A DNA stretch of 6,980 nucleotides, from positions 1 through 6,980 of the forward strand of contig CAMNLN010000187.1 of assembly GCA_946543025.1 (NCBI GenBank), given 5' to 3'. Below are positions 1 through 6,041 of this stretch, piece after piece; the stretch's first letter is position 1, and each line of letters begins with the position of its first letter. The notes below the pieces were generated by a model. The model worked only from the letters and a program-made list of their open reading frames with translations. It did not search any database and had not been told where the DNA came from. The DNA comes from an uncultured Verrucomicrobiota bacterium (lineage in GTDB: Bacteria > Verrucomicrobiota > Kiritimatiellia > RFP12 > UBA1067). The position numbers and the translations under genes are program-made.

Positions 1-28
1 ATTTCGCTGGCGTTCGGAGGCGGGCATG

Positions 29-37
29 TGATACAAT
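29..37 (+). promoter_or_regulatory. Extended -10 promoter element of gene 1, probably giving a leaderless mRNA
   Basis: The bases TGATACAAT combine an extended -10 TG (29-30) with a hexamer TACAAT (32-37) that matches the TATAAT consensus at five of six positions. A hexamer occupying -12 to -7 puts the transcription start at base 44, the A of the gene 1 start codon. No good -35 hexamer is visible 16-18 nt upstream, which is tolerable for an extended -10 promoter. No Shine-Dalgarno sequence lies 5-10 nt before the ATG. The leaderless reading is inference from spacing alone. Confidence 0.5.
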
Positions 38-43
38 GCCGAC

Positions 44-1858
44 ATGAAAAAAATCTTCCTTGCCTTTGCTTTTCTCGCCATTCCGTCGCTTTGGGCGGCG
101 GAGACGGCTTCTCCTCTCGCCGGCGCGACGGTGTGCCTGACGTACAGGGACGGGAAGAGCGAGACGCGGCACGTGCCGCTCGTCCGCCAGGAGGACGGCG
201 CGTGGCGCTACGAGTTGCGGACGATCGACATGCCGGACGGCCTTGCGCGCGTCACGCTCGTGAACGACGCCGCCGTGCGGATAAACGGCGATCCCGGCTG
301 GTGGATGATCGACGACGGCCGCTGGGGCCGGTTCACGCGCGCGTCGGGAGAGACCGCCGCCTCGCGCCGCATGCGCATGCCGTTCTTCGGCATGAAGACG
401 GCCGCGGACAAGGCTTGGTTCGCGATCGTGAAGGGCCTGCGCCTCGAGTGCACGGACGCCATCACCGTCGCGGGCGGCGTGTTCACGCTTGCGCTCACGC
501 TCAACGTCGCCGACATCGGTTTCACCCCTTACGAGAACTGGGTGGTGGACTTCTACGAGCTGGAGGGCGAGAACGCCACCTACTCCGGCATGGGTCGCCT
601 TTACCGCAACTGGCAGATTGAACGCGGCGCGGTGCGGCCGCTCTACGAGCGCGTGAAGGGGAACCCGGCCCTCGCCTACGCGGCGGACTCGTTCTTCGTC
701 CGCTGCAAGTTCGGCCGCTGCGACCGCACGAAGACCACGAAGGAGGATTGGCTGAAGGCCATGCCGCCCGTTCTGGTGGAGCACACGTTCGAGGACTTCA
801 AGGACATCATGCGCCGGTTCAAGGAGATTGGCATCGACAAGGCGGAGATGTGCATGGTCGGCTTTCAGCAGGGCGGGCACGACGGGCCGTTCCCCGACCT
901 TTTCCCCGCCGACGAGCGCTTTGGCGGCGAGAAGGGGATGCGCGACGCCATCGCCTACGGCAAGTCGCTCGGCTATCGCATGAACTGCCACATCAACCAG
1001 AACAACTTCTACCGGAACGCGAAGCGCTGGAACCTCGCCGACGTGGCGAAGGACGCGAGGGGCGAGCCGCTGAAGTACACCGTCTATCCCGGCGGGCAGG
1101 TCTACCGTTCCTGCTGGGAGGTGTGCTGCAACAAGTACGTGGACAAGGACATCGCGGACGAGAAGGACCTGGGCCTGAACGGGCTCTTCCACGTGGACGT
1201 GACGAGTGCGATCCTCCCCGGCGTGTGCCACGACCCGAAGCACCCCAACAACCGCCGATCCATGTGCGAGTGGCAGCTTCGCGTGGGCGAGAAGGTGCGG
1301 GCGGCGTTCGGCGGCTACAGCAGCGAGTGCGGCATCGACCACTGCGCGCCCATCCTCGACAACGCGCTCTACGTGAGCAGCTACCCCGGCTGGCACAGCA
1401 AGAAAACGGACCTCGTGGACGGCTATTTCCCCATCTGGCACGTGGTCTACTCCGGCATCATCCTGAGCAACCCGTTCTACGCCACGATCGACGCGCCGTG
1501 CGCGCGCGACTCCGGCAGCGGCAAGACGGATGCCGTGCGCGGGAGCGAGGCCGTGACAACCTACCTCGACACGCCTGCGCGCCGTACGCTCAAGGTGTTC
1601 GAATTGAACGGCCGGCCCATGTTCTACTACACGGACTACAAGGACCTCGCGCCGATCAAGCGCATGTACGACCGCTGGCAGGCGATTAAGCATCTGCAAT
1701 TCGAATACCTGGAGGAACACGAGGAGATCGCGCCCGACGTGTTCCGCGCGCGCTATTCGAACGGCGAAGAGGTGGTGTGCAACTACACCGACAAGCCTTT
1801 TGACTACCAAGGCAAGGCCGTCGCGCCGTTCGACTACGGCATCTTCACCGTGCGGTAG
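44..1858 (+). CDS. Secreted putative glycoside hydrolase, GH101/GH129/DUF5696-like
   Basis: This 604-residue protein begins with a clear signal peptide (Lys-Lys, then a hydrophobic stretch to about residue 18, cleavage near Trp17-Ala18-Ala19), so it should act in the periplasm or outside the cell. Residues ~20-230 look like a beta-rich N-terminal domain. Residues ~235-500 look like a TIM barrel, with a GGHDGPFPD motif (277-285), a CHINQNN strand end (315-321), an FHVDVTSA strand (382-389) and a YSSECG motif (425-430). The C-terminal ~90 residues look like a closing beta domain. The arrangement resembles GH101, GH129 and DUF5696 proteins, in which an Asp nucleophile on one strand is followed some tens of residues later by a Glu acid/base. 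By analogy D385 and E428 are the candidate catalytic pair. GH101 and GH129 release alpha-linked GalNAc, but that specificity cannot be carried over at this distance. Fifteen cysteines are unusual for an exported enzyme. The start is fixed: an in-frame TGA lies at 29-31 and this is the first ATG after it. It is the first gene of a probable three-gene operon. The coding call is very secure; the family call is moderate. Confidence 0.8.
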   Translation: MKKIFLAFAFLAIPSLWAAETASPLAGATVCLTYRDGKSETRHVPLVRQEDGAWRYELRTIDMPDGLARVTLVNDAAVRINGDPGWWMIDDGRWGRFTRASGETAASRRMRMPFFGMKTAADKAWFAIVKGLRLECTDAITVAGGVFTLALTLNVADIGFTPYENWVVDFYELEGENATYSGMGRLYRNWQIERGAVRPLYERVKGNPALAYAADSFFVRCKFGRCDRTKTTKEDWLKAMPPVLVEHTFEDFKDIMRRFKEIGIDKAEMCMVGFQQGGHDGPFPDLFPADERFGGEKGMRDAIAYGKSLGYRMNCHINQNNFYRNAKRWNLADVAKDARGEPLKYTVYPGGQVYRSCWEVCCNKYVDKDIADEKDLGLNGLFHVDVTSAILPGVCHDPKHPNNRRSMCEWQLRVGEKVRAAFGGYSSECGIDHCAPILDNALYVSSYPGWHSKKTDLVDGYFPIWHVVYSGIILSNPFYATIDAPCARDSGSGKTDAVRGSEAVTTYLDTPARRTLKVFELNGRPMFYYTDYKDLAPIKRMYDRWQAIKHLQFEYLEEHEEIAPDVFRARYSNGEEVVCNYTDKPFDYQGKAVAPFDYGIFTVR

Positions 1859-1862
1859 GGAG
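1858..1862 (+). promoter_or_regulatory. Ribosome binding site candidate for gene 2
   Basis: GGGAG begins on the last base of the gene 1 stop codon and ends 10 nt before the ATG at 1873. A second in-frame ATG at 1888 has a weaker GGGA at 1875-1878. The better purine run favours 1873, but the choice is not certain because the signal-peptide core lies after both starts. Confidence 0.45.
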
Positions 1863-1872
1863 CGGCGGACGG

Positions 1873-4134
1873 ATGGGAAAAAACGCCATGCGCCGGATCT
1901 TGCTCGGTTTAACAGCCTGCCTCGGCAGCCTGCTCCCGGCCGCGGAGATCACGGGTTCTGGCACAGAGGTGGCGATCGCTCCGGGCGCGCCGTCGGCCGT
2001 CCGCTTTGCCGCCGACGAGATGACGAACTACCTTTCGCGCGTACTCGGACGCGCGATCCCGCTCGTCACGGCCCCCACGGAAGGCCGCTACTCGATCATC
2101 CTCGGAACGAACGCGTGGAGCCGCGCGGCCGGACTCCGGCCCGAGGCGCTATCGCGCGACTCCTACTGCGTGCAGATCGGCCCCGATCGCGCCTATGTCG
2201 CGGGCTGCGACGATCCGCAACGCGATCTGGCGCGCCAGATCGCCGAAGGAAGGGTCTCCCACTTTGAGCGCGCGACGCTTTTCGGCGTCTATGGATTCCT
2301 TGACCGCCATGTCGGCGTACGCTTCTACTTCCCGGGCGAGCTCGGCACGGTCGTTCCGTCCGCCGCTTCCATCCGGCTGCCGGAAGGCACGTACGCCGTC
2401 ACGCCGCGCTTCGCCCGGCGCGACTGCTATCTCCACGGCGCCGGACCTTATCCCGGCGTCGCCCCCGACGACGCCCGGATGCAGCGGCGCGCCAAGGCCG
2501 TCTACTCGCTCCTCCTTCGCGAGGAGACAGACCGCATCCCGTGCTGCCACGGGCAGAACAGGTTCAAGATCGCGGAACGCTTCAGCGAGAGCCACCCCGA
2601 ATACTTCCAGCTGCGCAAGAACGGCACACGCTGCGTCGGCACGAAGTTCGAGCATAACTGGATGGGACGCCAGCTCTGCCACACGTCGAAGGTGTGGGAC
2701 GTCTTCCGCGAGGACACGCTCGCGCGTATCCGCAAGGGCGAGCGGTATGTTGACATCATGCCGCAGGACGGCATGTCCGCTTGCATGTGCGAGAACTGCC
2801 AGCGCATGTTCAACACCGACGACTTTTCCCTCGCCTCCGGCTACGCGACGGAACTCATCTGGTCGAACACCGTCGCCGTCGCGAAGGCGATCACGGACGC
2901 GGGCCTCGACGGCGGCGTCTCGCAGATGGCGTACGGCACCTACCGCAACATCCCGTCCGTCGACATCCCGGAAAACGTCAAGGTCGTGCTGGCGGTGGGC
3001 GGCCCGTGGTCGGAGTCGCATCCCGACATCCGCGACAAGCAGATCGCATTCGTCCGCGCGTGGGCGGAGAAGCTCGGGCGCCCCGTCTCGTGGATCTGGA
3101 CATATCCCATGAAGAACTACGGACGGCTTCAGGCGCGCGACGTGCCGCAGGTGGCGCCACGCGCGTTCGCCACGTTCTACGCGCTCGCCGAGCCGTACGT
3201 CGACGGGGCGTTCGTGGAGTCGAACGTGGGCGAGTCGCTCGTGCAGAACTACCTCAACTTCTACGTGTTCTCGAAGCTCGCCTGGGACGGGAAGATCGAC
3301 GTGGAGCAGGTGCTGGCCGAACACCACCGGCTGATGTTCGGCGCGGGCGCGCCGCACATGGCACGATTCTTCGACGCCCTCGAACGCAAGTGGATCGGCG
3401 AGATCGCCGTCCCCTCGCTGATCGGCGAGACGGAGATCGGCCCGATGCTGTACGGCCCGAACGAGATCGACCTCTGGCAGAAAATCTATTCCCGCGCGTT
3501 CCTGGACGGACTGAACCGCGCCCTGCAGTCGGCTGCCGCCGCCGTGCCGCCCGATTCGTTGGAGGCGCGTCGCATCGCCTGGATCCGCGAGGAGCTGTAC
3601 GAGCGCGCCGCGCGCCACCAGAGGGAGTTCATGGACATGCTCTCGCCCGACGTGGAACGGGCGCGCCGCGCGGCGGCGAAGGATGCACGCGTGGTGGTGG
3701 AATCGGGCGAGGACTGGAAGGGGTGGTCGCTTCCCAAGACGGCCCTGCGCGACGGGACGGCCGTGGGACTCGTGGCCGACGGACGCGTCTACGTGGGATT
3801 TCGCCTGACCGGCGCCGCGGCGCTCAAGCCGAACACGAAGTACCGTCTCTCCTACTTCCTCAAGACCGACAAGCTGGAGCGGCGCGACGCCAAAGGCGGC
3901 GGCAGCGGCGCGTGCATGGAAGTGGAACAGTACGGGAAGAAGTATTCGGCTCTGCGGATGCCGGCGGCGACCTACTGGAACGGTACGCGGGACTGGATCC
4001 ACCAGTCAATCGAATTTACCACGAACGACGACGTCGTCAAGGTGCCGGGCTACAAGGCCAATCTCTGGCTCCGCATCTTCAATTCCACCGGTACGGCCTG
4101 GTTCGACGGCGTGCGCCTGGAGGAAGTTCGCTAA
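1873..4134 (+). CDS. DUF4838 domain protein with C-terminal carbohydrate-binding-like domain
   Basis: This 753-residue exported protein has an N-terminal domain (about 27-160) of the type found before GH20 and GH67 barrels, including an FAADEMTNYL helix and a conserved FGVYGFLDRHVGVRFYFPGE block (137-156). The DUF4838 region follows (about 210-480). Its hallmarks are HPEYF (241-245), a QLCHTS block, and the cluster C304-x-C306-x2-C309. A helical segment runs to about 600, and residues ~605-753 form a predicted beta-sandwich like family 4/9 carbohydrate-binding modules, ending in a typical WFDGVRLEEV strand. DUF4838 proteins are common in glycan-degradation loci of Bacteroidetes and PVC bacteria. 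To my knowledge they have no firmly assigned activity; a GH67- or GH20-like barrel is the usual guess. The start of the protein contains an LTAC lipobox-like motif (13-16), so it may be a lipoprotein; ordinary cleavage near Ala24/Ala25 is the alternative. The gene starts 14 nt after gene 1 stops, consistent with co-transcription. ATG 1888 is an alternative start. Confidence 0.9.
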   Translation: MGKNAMRRILLGLTACLGSLLPAAEITGSGTEVAIAPGAPSAVRFAADEMTNYLSRVLGRAIPLVTAPTEGRYSIILGTNAWSRAAGLRPEALSRDSYCVQIGPDRAYVAGCDDPQRDLARQIAEGRVSHFERATLFGVYGFLDRHVGVRFYFPGELGTVVPSAASIRLPEGTYAVTPRFARRDCYLHGAGPYPGVAPDDARMQRRAKAVYSLLLREETDRIPCCHGQNRFKIAERFSESHPEYFQLRKNGTRCVGTKFEHNWMGRQLCHTSKVWDVFREDTLARIRKGERYVDIMPQDGMSACMCENCQRMFNTDDFSLASGYATELIWSNTVAVAKAITDAGLDGGVSQMAYGTYRNIPSVDIPENVKVVLAVGGPWSESHPDIRDKQIAFVRAWAEKLGRPVSWIWTYPMKNYGRLQARDVPQVAPRAFATFYALAEPYVDGAFVESNVGESLVQNYLNFYVFSKLAWDGKIDVEQVLAEHHRLMFGAGAPHMARFFDALERKWIGEIAVPSLIGETEIGPMLYGPNEIDLWQKIYSRAFLDGLNRALQSAAAAVPPDSLEARRIAWIREELYERAARHQREFMDMLSPDVERARRAAAKDARVVVESGEDWKGWSLPKTALRDGTAVGLVADGRVYVGFRLTGAAALKPNTKYRLSYFLKTDKLERRDAKGGGSGACMEVEQYGKKYSALRMPAATYWNGTRDWIHQSIEFTTNDDVVKVPGYKANLWLRIFNSTGTAWFDGVRLEEVR

Positions 4135-4135
4135 C

Positions 4136-4144
4136 AGGAAAGGA
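4136..4144 (+). promoter_or_regulatory. Ribosome binding site of gene 3
   Basis: A tandem purine run AGGAAAGGA lies between the gene 2 stop and the ATG at 4154, leaving 9 nt from its end to the start codon. It is the clearest Shine-Dalgarno-like sequence in the window. It supports 4154 as the start despite the atypical signal-peptide N-terminus that this start gives. Confidence 0.6.
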
Positions 4145-4153
4145 AACGACGAG

Positions 4154-6034
4154 ATGAACGACACGACGACACATGGCACGGGTACGACGCTGCTGCTGGC
4201 GGCGCTTGCTCTTGGGGCGGCATTTCCCGCGCGCGCGGCGAACGTGACGGTCAACGTGGCCGAGGTGCTGGCCGAGGTGCCGCGCACGCTCTACGGCACG
4301 GGCATGGAAGACGTCAACCACGAGATCTACGGCGGGCTTGACGCGCAGCGCCTCTACGACGAGAGCTTCGAGGAGGTGCTGCCGCCGCAGGTGATTCCGC
4401 ACAGTCCGCGCGGCAGCGGCAACAAGACGTGCGGGCGGCAGTGGACCGACATATCCACCGACGGCGGCATTCTCGCGCGTGACACGTCCGTCGCCCACTG
4501 GGGGAAGGCGTCCCAGCTGCTCATGCCCAACGCCGGCACGGCGGGCGTCGCGAACCGGGGACTCAACGGCTGGGGCGTTCCTTGCCGGGAAGGCAAGAAG
4601 ATGGTGGGCCGCTTCTACGCGCGCGGCGCGGTCGGCAGCCTGGAGGTGAAGCTCCAGCGTCAGGACGGGCGCATCACCTACGCGACGAAAGTGGTTGCCC
4701 TGCCGGCCGGCGACGGCTGGCGAAAGGTGGATTTCGATCTGACGCCCGACGTCACGGATCCGGCGGCGCGCTTCCTCATCCTTGCCTCCGGCGGCGGCAA
4801 GATGTGGATCGACGACGTGTATCTCACGGACGAGCCGACGAACGCGTTCGGGCGGATGGGTTGCCGCGAGGACATCGTCGAGGCCTTCAAGAAGGAAGGA
4901 TTGACGTTCCTGCGCTGGGGAGGGTCGATGGTGAACGCGCCCGACTACCTGCTCAAGAACATGCAAGGCGAACGACGCCCGTACGAGGGCTTCTGGTTCA
5001 CGACCAGCTCGGGCGGGTTCATGGTGCGCGAGTTCGCGCAGATGGCCGATCTGCTGAAGCTGCCGTGCGCGTTCTCGATCCATGCCTACGATTCCACGGA
5101 GGACGCGGTCGCGCTCGCCGACTGGCTGAAGCGCTTCGACGGCTTCATTTGCGTGCAGATCGGCAACGAGGAATGCGCCGGCTACACGCCTGCCGGCGGC
5201 AAGCCGGTGATGGCTGACGTTCGCCGCTACTGCGAGAACCTCCGTCGGCTCGTGCCTGCCATGCGCAAGGCGAACCCGAAGCTCGTCTTCGCCGGCGCGG
5301 TGATGTGGCAGATGAACCACATGGACCTGATGGAAGAGACATTCCGGCTCACGGACGGCTACGTGGAGTACTGGGACATCCACGTTGGCGCGGGCGACGT
5401 GAAGTGCGGCGACCGCACGCGCCGCGCGCTCACGGCGTTCCGCGAGATGATCACGCGCATCAACCCGAAGACGACGATGAAGGCCGCGATCTTCGAGGAG
5501 AACTCGTACATCCACGACATGAAGCGCGCCCTCGCCCACGTGCGCAACCTGGAGGCCGCGCGCGAGCAGGGGCCGTTCCTCCTCACGAGCTGCCCCGCGA
5601 ACGCGCTCCAGGCGTACGCGCAGAACGACAACGGCTGGGACCAGGGGCAGATATTCTACACGCCGGACAAGGTTTGGCTCCAGCCTTGCGGTTGGGCGCA
5701 GCAGATGGCGAGCGCGAACCACCGCGACCTCCTCGTGGCGGGCAAGACGGACGACGCGGACGTGACGGTGTCCGCGACGCGCGACCGCGAGGGGAAGTCC
5801 GTGGTGCTGCACCTCTGCAACCCGTCCGCCGCCGAGAAGCCCGTCTCGTTCGACTTCGCCGGGGCGGCCGGCCTGACGCTCATGAAGGCAACGTCGCTTT
5901 CCGCGCCGAGCCTCGAGACGCGCAACCCGCCGGACGACCCCGACCGCGTCTCGCCCAAGGACGTGACGGCGGCGTTCCGCGCCGCGCCCGTCCTCAAGCC
6001 GTATTCCTACACGGTGGTCGAGTTTCGGAAATGA
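4154..6034 (+). CDS. GH51-like alpha-L-arabinofuranosidase with inserted carbohydrate-binding-like domain
   Basis: This 626-residue protein shows the GH51 plan in order. The opening block YGTGMEDVNHEIYGG (47-61) through ESFEE (70-74) matches the family pattern of an FEDINH-type motif followed by GGLYA and NRSFE. Residues ~90-226 form a beta-sandwich insert typical of CBM4/9-type modules, ending with MWIDDVYL. The barrel continues with FLRWGGS (252-258), where other members have FLRFPGG. The IGNE motif supplies E339 as predicted acid/base. DIH (408-410) carries the conserved barrel histidine. AIFEENSYIH supplies E448/E449; E449 aligns best with the nucleophile of the family's FDEW motif. The 110-residue spacing between the glutamates is normal for GH51. 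The C-terminal beta domain has the expected NPPDDPDRVSPK segment. The enzyme should cleave alpha-L-arabinofuranosyl residues or a related furanoside. An ARA-A cleavage site at 26-29 indicates export. The n-region before the hydrophobic core has no Lys or Arg, which is odd. It lies 19 nt after gene 2, probably in the same operon. Confidence 0.9.
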   Translation: MNDTTTHGTGTTLLLAALALGAAFPARAANVTVNVAEVLAEVPRTLYGTGMEDVNHEIYGGLDAQRLYDESFEEVLPPQVIPHSPRGSGNKTCGRQWTDISTDGGILARDTSVAHWGKASQLLMPNAGTAGVANRGLNGWGVPCREGKKMVGRFYARGAVGSLEVKLQRQDGRITYATKVVALPAGDGWRKVDFDLTPDVTDPAARFLILASGGGKMWIDDVYLTDEPTNAFGRMGCREDIVEAFKKEGLTFLRWGGSMVNAPDYLLKNMQGERRPYEGFWFTTSSGGFMVREFAQMADLLKLPCAFSIHAYDSTEDAVALADWLKRFDGFICVQIGNEECAGYTPAGGKPVMADVRRYCENLRRLVPAMRKANPKLVFAGAVMWQMNHMDLMEETFRLTDGYVEYWDIHVGAGDVKCGDRTRRALTAFREMITRINPKTTMKAAIFEENSYIHDMKRALAHVRNLEAAREQGPFLLTSCPANALQAYAQNDNGWDQGQIFYTPDKVWLQPCGWAQQMASANHRDLLVAGKTDDADVTVSATRDREGKSVVLHLCNPSAAEKPVSFDFAGAAGLTLMKATSLSAPSLETRNPPDDPDRVSPKDVTAAFRAAPVLKPYSYTVVEFRK

Positions 6035-6041
6035 CCGGTGG

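Noticed and set aside
16..28. GGAGG at 16-20 as ribosome binding site for gene 1
   Set aside because: It lies 23 nt before the ATG at 44, too far for normal use. The nearer ATG at 26 is followed at once by TGA, and a GTG at 28 opens only an Arg-rich shadow frame.
2149..4002. Long open frame (617 codons) on the - strand opposite gene 2
   Set aside because: GC-rich third positions leave antisense frames open; its product is rich in Arg, Ala, Val and His with no recognisable domain, and it lies wholly within the well-supported DUF4838 gene.
2781..4157. 458-codon + strand frame overlapping gene 2 and the start of gene 3
   Set aside because: An Arg/Gly-rich shadow frame with no domain signal; the DUF4838 frame explains this stretch.
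4079..5812. Long open frame (577 codons) on the - strand opposite gene 3
   Set aside because: Same cause: the GH51-like gene on the + strand has clear motifs along its length, while this frame gives low-complexity Arg/Val/His-rich sequence.
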